The notes under the pieces are model-generated. The model saw only the letters and a program-made list of their open reading frames with translations, made no database searches and was not told the origin of the DNA. This document shows positions 15,266 to 23,741 of a DNA stretch of 30,541 nt, in pieces (positions within the stretch are counted from its first letter, which is position 1; the number at the start of each line of letters is the position of its first letter). The DNA is from Parvularcula sp964342585 (GTDB lineage Bacteria > Pseudomonadota > Alphaproteobacteria > Caulobacterales > Parvularculaceae), in the NCBI GenBank assembly GCA_964342585.1, contig CAYFHK010000023.1:1-30541 (forward strand). The letters are read 5' to 3'. A program made the translations under genes and the position numbers.

Positions 15266-17731
15266 ATGCGTCGCGATGATGAAATTGAATCGGTGATCGA
15301 AATCTCGTCCGTTTTCAACGGACTTCGGCGCCGACAAATCCTGTTTCTTGTGGTCGCTACCGTGATCTCGGCATCGGCGGCGGGCTTCGCCTTCCTGTCG
15401 ACTCCGATGTATACGGCAGAAGCCACGGTTGTGCTTGAGCCGCCAGCGCAAACAGCGCTTGAATCGGGTGACGTGGTGTCCCGCGTGTCGAATAACCCCA
15501 AGGCGATCGACACCGAGATCGAACTCCTACGCAGCCGCGCCATGGCGATCCGCGTGGCCGAACGTCTGGCCGGTACCGTTGGCCTCGAAGTGTTCGGCGA
15601 TATCGATGTCGACCCCTCATCGCGTCCGAAAACAGACGCGGTGATCGACCAACTCTCCAGCGAAGCAGAGCAACTTTCCGCCCCGGCTGAAGATCCTAAT
15701 GCCCCCGATGCGAACCCGGATACCGATGCCGCGGATGTGCTTGAGGCATTTGAGAGCCCAGAAATCGCCGATCCGGCATTGGCAGAATTGGGCGTCACCA
15801 CGGCGCTCGTCGAACAGATCGTCAATCGTCTCGACGTTCAGCGCGTGGCCACCAGTCGCCTGATTGGCATCCGCTATAAGAGTCCGGCGCCGCAAAACTC
15901 TGCGATCGTCGCAAATGCGTTTGCGGAAGAATACATTCTCGAACAGCTCGAAGCGCAGTTCACCGCCATTCGTCAGGCGGCAAGCTGGGTCCGCGCCCGC
16001 CTCACCGTGGTGCGCGCGGAAGTTCGTGAGGCTGAGAAGGCGCTGATCGACTTCCGGGTCGAGAACGGGATGATGGATGACAATGGCGAAAACGTTCTGA
16101 GCCAGCGGACCGAGAACCTGATCCGCGGTCTGGCTCAGGCACGGCTTGCTGAATCTGAAGCGGCCACACGGTATCGGTCGGTTCTTGAGGCCCGACGCCG
16201 GGGCACGCCGGTCGAATCGATCAGTGAAGTGATGGCCTCCACAGTCGTTCGCGATTTGCGCCGCCAGCAGGCTGAGGTCAGCCGGGTTCGGGGCGAGCGC
16301 CGCGCGCAGTATCGCGACGATCACCCGCAAATGCGGCAGATCAATCAAGAGATGGAAGATCTCCAGCGCCAAATCGAGACGGAGGTTGAACGCGTTATCC
16401 AAAACCTCCGTGGCGAAATGGAATTCGCGGCGGCCCGGGTTCGCGTGCTCGAACAAGAGCTCGGTACCCTCCAAAAAGCTGTGGCCGCAGAGAACCCAGC
16501 ACTCGTCACCCTGCGCGAATTGGAGCGGGAGGCGGTCGCGAGCCGCGAGCTGTTCCAAGCACTTCTTGAGCGCCAAAAGGAGCTCAATGAGCGGGAACGC
16601 CTGGCGCAGGCCGATGCGCGGATCATTAGCCGCGCAACACCGCCCGACGCGCCATCTGAACCGCGCCGCAAACTGATTTTTGCCGCCGGCGGGATGCTTG
16701 CGCTCGTCTCAGCAATGGTTGTCGCGTTTGCCGCGGAAGCCTTTGATCAGCGCGTGAAGAACACCAACGATCTTCGTCACGCCCACGGTTTCCCAACGCC
16801 CGTCGTTCTATTGGCAAAGCTGAAGGGCCTCGTCTTCTCGCGCACCACGCGCAGCGACCGGATCGCGACCCTGATTGCGCACAAGCCGCGAGACCGCTTC
16901 GTCGATTCGCTCCGTGCCCTGAGGGTGGAGTTGCAGCGGAACATGCGGGCGCGCAATCAACAGCTGCCTTTCTGCGTCGCCTTCACTTCCGCGTTCGATC
17001 GCGAGGACCGCGCCACCGCGGCCTACGCGTTCGCTACCCTCTTGGCAGCGGATGGCGGCGCCGTTTGCTATGTCGATATGAATTATCTTGAAGAGAGCGA
17101 TAACGCGGACTTGGGTCTCGACGTGCAAAGAGTGTTGCGCGATGGACCCGCTGCGCGCTCGCCTCAAGATGAGCCGAAGATGACGCGTCTTTCTTCCCGA
17201 TCGCCCGAACGGCGTCGTTTGTTGGATACGATTGAAGAAGACGACGAGGATGATGGCAGCGTGGAGCTAGAGCCGGGGGGCCTCATTCGTCAGCATCTGC
17301 CAGATGAGGACGATGACGTCGATCAACCCGCGCTGAAGGAAGAGCAACCGGCGGGACCGTTTGCAGAACAGGACGACGACTTACCACGGCCCGAGGCGAT
17401 CAAACTGCGGCCTCGGCTCGGGGCGGCCCTCTCACCGCCCACCGAAGCGATGATCGATGGGCTGATGGAACAGTATGATTTCGTGGTCCTCGACGTGCCC
17501 GCTTTGCTCGAAAATGCCGAAGCCGCGCATTTTGCCAGCTATGCCGATGCGAGCATACACGTTGTCGAGTGGCGGCAAACCAAACGCGAGGCCGTGTCTG
17601 CCTGCTGCGATCTTTTGGAAAACGCGGGCGCCTCGCTTTTGGCATTCGTGGTCTCGAAAGTGGACTTCAACCAAACCCACTTCTTCGGACCTGATGACCG
17701 CAAGGCCCTCTTCGGACGGCGCGGCCGATAG
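15266..17731 (+). CDS. polysaccharide co-polymerase (Wzz/PCP-2a type) fused to a degenerate BY-kinase domain
   Basis: The 821-residue inner-membrane protein begins with a Wzz domain. A membrane helix lies at about 25-45, with an acidic Ala/Pro-rich linker at about 129-175. A long periplasmic coiled coil covers about 225-450, the Pro-rich signature ATPPDAPSEPRRK about 457-470, and a second helix about 470-492. A cytoplasmic P-loop-like domain follows from about 500. In active bacterial tyrosine kinases this carries Walker A (GEGKS/T), A' and B. Here the Walker A position reads AFTSAFDREDRATAA near 571-585, with no Gly-Lys-Ser/Thr. The A' position is VCYVDMNY and the B position YDFVVLDVPAL near 737-747. 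An acidic insert fills about 658-712, and the C-terminal tail has no tyrosine cluster. It probably controls chain length as a pseudokinase. Confidence 0.85.
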   Translation: MRRDDEIESVIEISSVFNGLRRRQILFLVVATVISASAAGFAFLSTPMYTAEATVVLEPPAQTALESGDVVSRVSNNPKAIDTEIELLRSRAMAIRVAERLAGTVGLEVFGDIDVDPSSRPKTDAVIDQLSSEAEQLSAPAEDPNAPDANPDTDAADVLEAFESPEIADPALAELGVTTALVEQIVNRLDVQRVATSRLIGIRYKSPAPQNSAIVANAFAEEYILEQLEAQFTAIRQAASWVRARLTVVRAEVREAEKALIDFRVENGMMDDNGENVLSQRTENLIRGLAQARLAESEAATRYRSVLEARRRGTPVESISEVMASTVVRDLRRQQAEVSRVRGERRAQYRDDHPQMRQINQEMEDLQRQIETEVERVIQNLRGEMEFAAARVRVLEQELGTLQKAVAAENPALVTLRELEREAVASRELFQALLERQKELNERERLAQADARIISRATPPDAPSEPRRKLIFAAGGMLALVSAMVVAFAAEAFDQRVKNTNDLRHAHGFPTPVVLLAKLKGLVFSRTTRSDRIATLIAHKPRDRFVDSLRALRVELQRNMRARNQQLPFCVAFTSAFDREDRATAAYAFATLLAADGGAVCYVDMNYLEESDNADLGLDVQRVLRDGPAARSPQDEPKMTRLSSRSPERRRLLDTIEEDDEDDGSVELEPGGLIRQHLPDEDDDVDQPALKEEQPAGPFAEQDDDLPRPEAIKLRPRLGAALSPPTEAMIDGLMEQYDFVVLDVPALLENAEAAHFASYADASIHVVEWRQTKREAVSACCDLLENAGASLLAFVVSKVDFNQTHFFGPDDRKALFGRRGR

Positions 17732-17741
17732 GAGAACGACC

Positions 17742-18629
17742 ATGGCAACGCGCAATGCAGCGTTTTGCAGTCTGGCAATCGGGCTGCTGATGGGGTGTGC
17801 AAGTGCTGAGCGCGAGGACACGTCCCCTGCCGCCCCGCTGAGCGACGAGCCCACCCCGATGACGACGCCATGGCAGCCCGATGCCTCGACCGCCAAAATC
17901 GGCGACTCGCTCGACTATTCCGACTTTGATCTGGTGTTCGAGGAACCTTTCGATAGCCTCAATGTCTCCGACTATGGCTGCGAGTCCGACTGGATCGCTC
18001 ATACACCCTGGGGCGGCGACTTCGGCGATGCGTGGTTTATGGACCCAACCCCGATCTTCCCCTTCACCATCGAGGAAGGGGTCTTAAGGATTGAGGCGAG
18101 CCGTCAGAACACCGACAAATGGCGCAGCGGCCTTCTATCCTCTGAGGATACCTGCGGCGGCGGGAAATCGTTTGGCTTTGGGTATTACGAAGCCAAAATG
18201 AAACTGCCCTATGGACCCGGCACTTGGCCCGCCTTTTGGCTGGTCGGGCTTGATCGCTCTGAGTACACCGCCGAAATCGATGTGATCGAATATATTGGCC
18301 ATCTGAATGAACAGTTCAGCACGAACGTGATCATTCATGCGCACAAGGATCACATCGAGCCGTTCGGCCTTCAACTTTTCCACGAAGTGCCAGCCGATTC
18401 CCTCAACCAAGAATTCCACACCTATGGCGTCGAACTTCTGCCGGAAGAAGTTGTCTTTTATTTCGACGGGGTCGCGATCCGGCGCCAGGCGATCGATGAA
18501 CGGTTTCATATGCGCTACGGGATCTTGGTCAATCTGGCGATGGGATCGGGCTATCCCACCGACGACGCGCTCGATCCCTCTTTCATGTATGTCGATTACA
18601 TTAGGGTGTATCAACGCGCGAAGCCATGA
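17742..18629 (+). CDS. glycoside hydrolase family 16 lipoprotein (endo-beta-glucanase-like)
   Basis: The 295-residue product starts with a lipoprotein signal peptide (lipobox LLMGC, C19), then a Thr/Pro-rich linker, then a GH16 domain from about residue 60. The GH16 catalytic signature ExDxxE is present as E178-I-D180-V-I-E183, and GTWPAFWLVG before it and MYVDYIRVYQ at the end are typical. GH16 enzymes cut beta-1,3/1,4-linked glucans or galactans with retention. In exopolysaccharide loci (ExoK type) they set polymer length. The ATG at 17742 has a GGAG site 8 bases upstream and lies 10 bases after the PCP gene, so the two are co-transcribed. An in-frame upstream extension to 17475 overlaps the PCP gene and is rejected. 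Confidence 0.92.
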   Translation: MATRNAAFCSLAIGLLMGCASAEREDTSPAAPLSDEPTPMTTPWQPDASTAKIGDSLDYSDFDLVFEEPFDSLNVSDYGCESDWIAHTPWGGDFGDAWFMDPTPIFPFTIEEGVLRIEASRQNTDKWRSGLLSSEDTCGGGKSFGFGYYEAKMKLPYGPGTWPAFWLVGLDRSEYTAEIDVIEYIGHLNEQFSTNVIIHAHKDHIEPFGLQLFHEVPADSLNQEFHTYGVELLPEEVVFYFDGVAIRRQAIDERFHMRYGILVNLAMGSGYPTDDALDPSFMYVDYIRVYQRAKP

Positions 18630-18727
18630 TGGGTCTACGGCAGCAAACTGGGTTGCCGAATCGGCGCACAATCCTCGTGTCAGGATCGACCGGTCCAATT
18701 CAAACATCATGGGTTTAGGGCGCCCCA

Positions 18728-20665
18728 ATGCCGATTAAGTATTGCTTCTACGATGTATTTGACACGGTGCTGTTCCGGCGTGCGCTGCACCCCACCGATG
18801 TTTTCCGTGACCTCTATCATGTTGCCGCCGCGCAAATTCCTGGCCTCTCAGAAAAAATGGACGAGGACGCCTTTGTTGCGGCCCGCATCCAGTCTGAGCG
18901 AGACGCGCGCGTCGGCGTCGCCGAAACCACGCTCAAGGACATTTGGCTGCGATGCGGCGCACAAATCGATCTTGACCCAGACGTAATGGCCGAGCTCGAG
19001 ATGGCGTGTGAGCGGGAGACGCTCTACCCCTCCGCCGCGGTTGTCCAACAAATTGCCGATCAACGCGCGCGCGGGCTTTCGATCGTCTTCATTTCGGACA
19101 TGTATTTGCCGCACGGTTTCATTGAACGGGTGCTGAGCGATCATGGCGCGTTTCACCCGGGCGATCGTCTCTTCGTCTCCTGCGAATTGGGCAAGACGAA
19201 GCATCATGGCGATTTGTTCGAGCACGTCATTGAGGAGCTCAACGCGACCCCCGGTGATTGCCAGATGATTGGCGACAACCGGCGAAGCGACGGGCGGGTG
19301 CCCCGCCGCCTCGGCATTCGTGCGCGCCGGGCGACAGAATTTCGATTGTCCCCTTACGAACGACGCGTAAACGCCCCGCGCTATACAAAGCGCCGACATC
19401 GTTCCGTGCTCGTCGGCGCTCTTCGAAAAGGCCGGCTCACGCATGATCCGTCTGACGCCTATCGCCGGCTGGTGACGGATTTTCTTGGCCCCGCCTCCGT
19501 TCTTTGGGCGCTTTGGGCCGTCCGAAAGGCAGAGGCGGAAGGCCAAAACCGGCTCTACTTCATGGCGCGTGACGCCTATCTCGCGCATGGCTGTGCGGAG
19601 AGCCTCTATCATGCGGGGCTAACAAATGTTGTCCCGCATTATCTCTATGGCTCGCGCTACGCGTTTTATGCGGCGTCGATCCAGGATACGGCGACCGACC
19701 TCGAATGGATCAGATCGCAGACGGAGCATTTGACCGTCTCAAAGCTGATGAAGTATCTCAACCTTTCGGCAAGTGACTTGTCAGCGCCGCTTCAATCTGT
19801 GTGCGCGCGCTTCGCGGACCCCGATCAGCTCACGCATGATGACTTCACAGCGTTTGTCGAGGCGCTGGCGAACACGCCAGAGCAAGATCAAATCCTTCAA
19901 GAGTCGGCCGCACGTCGAGACTTAGCGCTCGACTACCTCTCGACCGCCGGTCTTCAAGACGATGACCGCTTCGCGCTCGTCGATATCGGCTGGCATCTGA
20001 ACGTTCAGGCCGCGGTCAAAAAACTGCTGAATGCCGATCAACTCTCCGGCCTTTACACCTACATCGCCGATCAACGCCGCCCCCCGGCGGAGGTCGGTCG
20101 CGCAACGGCGATGCTGGAGATGTATGCCGCAGACGGCCGCACAGATAGCTGCCCGATGATCTGGCATACGGCGACGGTCGCTGAGCACTTGTTCGGGATG
20201 GCGCCTCACGGCACATGCCTTGGCTATGAACGCAAATCTGACGGATCCGTTGGCCCTACGCTGCAATCGATCCCGTCTGCACAGAAAACGGCAAAGACTA
20301 CCGTTGCGCAAAGCGTAAGACAGTACGCTGAAGAATGGGGCCCCTATTTTGCGCGCTCCCTCGATACGGCCGAGGGGTGCGCGGAAGCCTTTCGTAGCTT
20401 GACGGATGTGTTTTTTGCGAGCCCGACGCGTGAGGCGCTGGTCTCACTCAATCGCGGTATGAGCCTCTCGTCGGATGCACAAAATGATGAAGAGCGACCA
20501 TTGGTGGCCAGCTTCGGCATGACCGATCTTCGGCATTTTGCCGCCCTGGCCATGGGCGGTCCGCGCGGCGGGCGATTTGATTGGCTTGCCGCAAAGTTCG
20601 CGCTTTCAGCACCGCCGATTTGTTATGGCGTGCACGTTCTGAATGCTGCGCGCCCCTATCTTTAG
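18728..20665 (+). CDS. two-domain HAD-superfamily protein of the polysaccharide locus
   Basis: The 645-residue cytoplasmic protein has an N-terminal HAD-like domain (about 1-210). Motif I is DVFDT at 9-13, motif II is the Ser of SDMYL near 123, a Lys lies in GKTKHHGDLF, and motif IV is GDNRRSD near 182. The residue two after the nucleophile Asp is Phe, not the acid/base Asp of classical HAD phosphatases. The second part (about 240-645) holds the conserved-looking segments ARDAYLAHG near 280 and LVDIGWHLNVQA near 417, seen in my memory in other capsule/LPS-locus HAD proteins, but its activity is not known. It lies 98 bases after the GH16 gene in the same direction and could modify or transfer a sugar-phosphate substituent. 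Function is inferred only. Confidence 0.65.
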   Translation: MPIKYCFYDVFDTVLFRRALHPTDVFRDLYHVAAAQIPGLSEKMDEDAFVAARIQSERDARVGVAETTLKDIWLRCGAQIDLDPDVMAELEMACERETLYPSAAVVQQIADQRARGLSIVFISDMYLPHGFIERVLSDHGAFHPGDRLFVSCELGKTKHHGDLFEHVIEELNATPGDCQMIGDNRRSDGRVPRRLGIRARRATEFRLSPYERRVNAPRYTKRRHRSVLVGALRKGRLTHDPSDAYRRLVTDFLGPASVLWALWAVRKAEAEGQNRLYFMARDAYLAHGCAESLYHAGLTNVVPHYLYGSRYAFYAASIQDTATDLEWIRSQTEHLTVSKLMKYLNLSASDLSAPLQSVCARFADPDQLTHDDFTAFVEALANTPEQDQILQESAARRDLALDYLSTAGLQDDDRFALVDIGWHLNVQAAVKKLLNADQLSGLYTYIADQRRPPAEVGRATAMLEMYAADGRTDSCPMIWHTATVAEHLFGMAPHGTCLGYERKSDGSVGPTLQSIPSAQKTAKTTVAQSVRQYAEEWGPYFARSLDTAEGCAEAFRSLTDVFFASPTREALVSLNRGMSLSSDAQNDEERPLVASFGMTDLRHFAALAMGGPRGGRFDWLAAKFALSAPPICYGVHVLNAARPYL

Positions 20666-20678
20666 GTTTTACGCAAGA

Positions 20679-21530
20679 TCAGAGGCATTTCTTGAAATAG
20701 CCCTCTGCCCGGCCACGCGCCGTTAAGGCCGATTGCAGCGCCCGCTGGGGCCGCCCCTGGAGCAAGGTGACGCCCGATCGAGCCAACGGCCGAAACAGCC
20801 AATAGGCGAGATCCGCTGACGAAAACCCATGCGTACGGAGGACAAAGCCGTGCCCCCTTGCATACGCCAGTGCTTTTTGGCGGGCGGCTTTATCGGGGGA
20901 CGGCACATCGAGGGATTTGTGATGGCCGTACAAGGATGGATCGTACCGAACTTTCGCGCCTTGGTGTAAGGCCCGCAGGACAATTTCCTGCCCCTCACAC
21001 GCTTGCCATGGCGTGCTCGCGCCGACCCCGACATCCTCATCATAGCCGCCGACCGCATCGAGAATGGCGCGCGAGAAGAAGGCCACCCACTCAATCTGCG
21101 TGGTCCAGACCAGATCGCGCGTCACCCAGCTGGCGGTTTCTTCGAAGCGCCCGTTGATCGATCGGGCCTCCTCATCGGCGGCGCGGCCAGTCACGATGTC
21201 CGCTTCTTTCGATTGGATCAGCGAGACGGCCCGCTCAAGGAACCAGCTCGGATACCAGCAATCATCATCTGGAAAGGCGATCACCTCACCCTTAGCTTGA
21301 CGCCAGCCGACATTCCGTCCCCGACTTAGTCCCCTTGCGCCCGGCGTATGGATACGTTCGACGGGAAAGGTTGCGTCGGCGTCAGCGATGACACGGGCAA
21401 TGCGGTCATCATCATTCTGATCAACCACGATGACATCAAAGTCGCGATAGGTCTGCGCATCGAGCGAGGCGAATAACCGCGCGAGTTCGTCTGCGCGGCC
21501 CAGAGTTGAGATGACGAGACTGATCTTCAT
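20679..21530 (-). CDS. glycosyltransferase family 2
   Basis: The 283-residue GT-A enzyme starts MKISLVISTLGRADELARL. It has the VDQNDDD nucleotide-binding strand at 36-42, GLSRGRNVGWRQAKGE near 67-82, and the metal-binding DDD at 88-90 (FPDDDCWYP). A second acidic patch lies in the acceptor domain (CEGQE near 175-180). It is the last gene of the minus-strand unit GT4-GT2-GT2; its ATG lies six bases after the stop of the preceding gene. The stop faces the HAD gene across a 13-base gap without an evident terminator. It probably adds a sugar to the lipid-linked repeat; donor unknown. Confidence 0.87.
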   Translation of the reverse strand: MKISLVISTLGRADELARLFASLDAQTYRDFDVIVVDQNDDDRIARVIADADATFPVERIHTPGARGLSRGRNVGWRQAKGEVIAFPDDDCWYPSWFLERAVSLIQSKEADIVTGRAADEEARSINGRFEETASWVTRDLVWTTQIEWVAFFSRAILDAVGGYDEDVGVGASTPWQACEGQEIVLRALHQGAKVRYDPSLYGHHKSLDVPSPDKAARQKALAYARGHGFVLRTHGFSSADLAYWLFRPLARSGVTLLQGRPQRALQSALTARGRAEGYFKKCL

Positions 21531-21536
21531 AGGCGA

Positions 21537-22457
21537 TTAAACCGACGCCACGCGGTTTGGATGGAGCTCGCGGCGCAAGAGATCCTTGACCGCGATGAAA
21601 TTGCCTTGCAGCCGTCCGCGATAATCCACGAACCGGTCTTGGCGCAGACTTTTGACGATGTTCGCCGCCAGCGCGCGCCAGACAAAACGGCGACAGTCCG
21701 AGGGCGTCATGGTTCCCTTTCGCTGCAGGTAGAGCGGATTTGCGATCTGCGAATATCCCATGCGCCGCCCGCTATTGCGCCCAGACTTTGAGCCAAGATG
21801 CACACCTTTGGGCGCAGGGTGATAGACCACCCGACCCATCTTCCAGACCTGGCCCGTGAAATCACGATCTTCCTGCCATCCGTATAAGGGAAGATCTTCG
21901 TCGAAGCGCAGCTTTTCGACCACCTGATCACGGAACGCCATATTGCATCCATAGGCAGAAGAGACATCACGCATGGTGTCGCCCTGGGCCCAGCATTTGT
22001 TCCCTGGGCGTTGCCCCGCGAGGATTTCGGTCGCCGCCTCTTCGGTGAGGCCTGCGCCTTTAATCCCATCGGCGAGGACTTGGCCCGTGACGCCCATGAC
22101 CGAAGGCTCTTCGGCGAACACAGACGCCGCAGCAGCCAACCAATCGGGCGCGGGGCGGAAGTCATCGTCGAAAAACGCGACGAAGTAAGGATTCATCATC
22201 CCCTCGGCCGCCACGTGATCCAACCCAACATTGCGTTGGATGGTCAGCCCAGGGCGCGAAGCGAAGAGCGACACCCCATTCACAGCAGCATAGGCCGGCG
22301 CATCCGCAATCGTGCCGAGGTCGGACGGTTCAGTGCCGACAAAAATCACCGCCTTTGGCGGCAGGGTTTGTTGCGCAAGGCATTGCAAAATGATGGGCAC
22401 ATCTGAGGGACGGCCCTTGGTTGCAATGATCACCACCGGGGTCGGGGTCAAGGTCAC
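21537..22457 (-). CDS. glycosyltransferase family 2
   Basis: The 306-residue GT-A enzyme has PVVIIATKGRPSDV at 7-20, the RNVGLDH segment at 75-81, the metal-binding triad DDD at 97-99 (FFDDDFRPAPDW), and an acceptor-side GWQEDRDF motif near 196-203. The start is GTG at 22457, which overlaps the TGA of the upstream GT4 as GTGA; GGGAG lies about 11-14 bases upstream. That overlap indicates translational coupling. It is probably another repeat-unit transferase of the exopolysaccharide pathway. Confidence 0.86.
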   Translation of the reverse strand: MTLTPTPVVIIATKGRPSDVPIILQCLAQQTLPPKAVIFVGTEPSDLGTIADAPAYAAVNGVSLFASRPGLTIQRNVGLDHVAAEGMMNPYFVAFFDDDFRPAPDWLAAAASVFAEEPSVMGVTGQVLADGIKGAGLTEEAATEILAGQRPGNKCWAQGDTMRDVSSAYGCNMAFRDQVVEKLRFDEDLPLYGWQEDRDFTGQVWKMGRVVYHPAPKGVHLGSKSGRNSGRRMGYSQIANPLYLQRKGTMTPSDCRRFVWRALAANIVKSLRQDRFVDYRGRLQGNFIAVKDLLRRELHPNRVASV

Positions 22458-23581
22458 GCGGTCTGATCTCCCTCACGCACTGGCTTCGCTGATAAATCGT
22501 AAGCCGATTTTCTGGGTGCCAAGTGTTCGGCAAAAATTTCATCGACGATTTCGAGATACGCCTTTGCCGCATTCGCCCAGGTGAGCGCTTCGGGCGCCCG
22601 ATGCGACAGCTCGACCGCGCCGGAAAGCACATCGGAAATCGCATCGGACCATTTGCTGACATCCGTGGGCGGAAGGCAAAGCGCCAAGTCTTGATAGATT
22701 TCGGGCAGTGCCCCCGCATCTGCGACAAGGCTGGGACAGCCCCGCCACAACGCTTCTCCTGGGGGCAAGCCAAATCCTTCGGTCAAGGACGGCACGGCCA
22801 AGAGCACGGCATTCTCATAAAGCGCGAGGAGCGCGTCATCTGCGACCCGAGGCAAATGCACGATGCCCGGCCCCTTCGGCGGGTCTGACATCTCCTTTGC
22901 CCCGATCAGAGCGAGTTTGGTCTCGCCACGGTCTTCGGCGCAGAAGGCATCGACCAGAACCTGCATATTCTTGTGCGGCTGGGCCGAGGCAAAAGACAGA
23001 AGATACCCGCCTGGGCGTAAGCCATGAGCGGCAAGGATCGACGGATCGGACACCGGCGCCAGCGCGTGATCTGTGCCGTTTTTCACGGTGATGACCTTTT
23101 GCGCGCTCTGCGGGAATGCCTCCACGATCTGCCGCCGCGAATAGTCTGAGACGGTGACGACGCGCTTGGCGCGCCGCACCAGGATGGCTTGGGAAACCGC
23201 GTACCATGCCCGGAAAGCGCGCGAATAAGAGGAAGGATTGGTGCGTGTCTGCAGATCGTGGATCGTGAGCACGTGATCGCGCACCATCAGCGGGCCAACA
23301 TTGCAGAGGTTCAGTAAGAGCGCGTTCGCACCCAGATTGCGCGGGAGATCACGCTGCTCCCATAGATTGCCGCTGCCCTGGCCGATCGCCCGTTGATCCA
23401 TGCTTTTGAGGTCGAGCTTTTCAGCGTCGGGAGGCGTGAGAAGCGTCCAACTGGATTGTGCGGCGCGAGGATCGTTCGCGCGTTGGTGGTCGATGGCGAG
23501 GAGCAGTTCCCTGGCGACGCGTTGCACACCGGTGGGCGATTTCGCGAGAAATCGACCATTGATGACCACGCTCTGCAACAC
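22454..23581 (-). CDS. glycosyltransferase family 4 (GT-B)
   Basis: The product, 375 residues from the proposed GTG at 23581, begins VLQSVVINGRFLAKSPTGVQRVARELL, the usual GT4 start in which GV/GVQR forms the acceptor-side loop. The donor site EX7E is E268-GFGLPPG-E276 in LTEGFGLPPGEALWRG. HDLQTRTNP and VSDYSRR are also family features. The open frame continues to 23818, but the extra 79 residues look non-coding and overlap the divergent promoter. A GGGAGAGG ribosome site 10 bases before the GTG supports the short form (TTG codons at 23587/23590 are alternatives). It leads the minus-strand GT4-GT2-GT2 unit. Confidence 0.85.
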   Translation of the reverse strand: MLQSVVINGRFLAKSPTGVQRVARELLLAIDHQRANDPRAAQSSWTLLTPPDAEKLDLKSMDQRAIGQGSGNLWEQRDLPRNLGANALLLNLCNVGPLMVRDHVLTIHDLQTRTNPSSYSRAFRAWYAVSQAILVRRAKRVVTVSDYSRRQIVEAFPQSAQKVITVKNGTDHALAPVSDPSILAAHGLRPGGYLLSFASAQPHKNMQVLVDAFCAEDRGETKLALIGAKEMSDPPKGPGIVHLPRVADDALLALYENAVLLAVPSLTEGFGLPPGEALWRGCPSLVADAGALPEIYQDLALCLPPTDVSKWSDAISDVLSGAVELSHRAPEALTWANAAKAYLEIVDEIFAEHLAPRKSAYDLSAKPVREGDQTA

Positions 23582-23656
23582 CGACAACAACCCTCTCCCG
23601 TGCGGCACACCCTTCGCAAGGATTGGACCAACAAAAACAAATGGACAAGGGACTTC

Positions 23657-23670
23657 TTCGCAATTGCGAA
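23657..23670. promoter_or_regulatory. 14-bp perfect palindrome in the divergent GT4/wzy promoter region
   Basis: TTCGCAATTGCGAA is perfectly self-complementary and lies midway in the 160-bp region (23582-23741) between the divergent GT4 and polymerase genes. It is a good operator candidate for a dimeric regulator acting on both units. The same 7-base core GCAATTG also occurs at 13153-13159 before the OPX gene. Confidence 0.45.
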
Positions 23671-23690
23671 ATTTCAGAATTGGCCTGGAT

Positions 23691-23706
23691 TGATTGCCAG
23701 CAATCA
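23691..23706. promoter_or_regulatory. 16-bp inverted repeat, second operator candidate upstream of wzy
   Basis: TGATTGC and GCAATCA flank a 2-base centre (CA) with perfect pairing, 20 bases after the 14-bp palindrome and 35 bases before the polymerase start. Both sites share ATTGC/GCAAT half-sites, which suggests binding of one regulator or of the same protein twice. Inference only. Confidence 0.4.
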
Positions 23707-23741
23707 GTTGGCTACCAATAAATCTTGGGTTTGGGGGCGAC

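Noticed and set aside
18848..19612. A 254-codon open frame on the minus strand
   Set aside because: Antisense to the HAD gene, whose motifs are clear; no recognisable motif in the antisense product.
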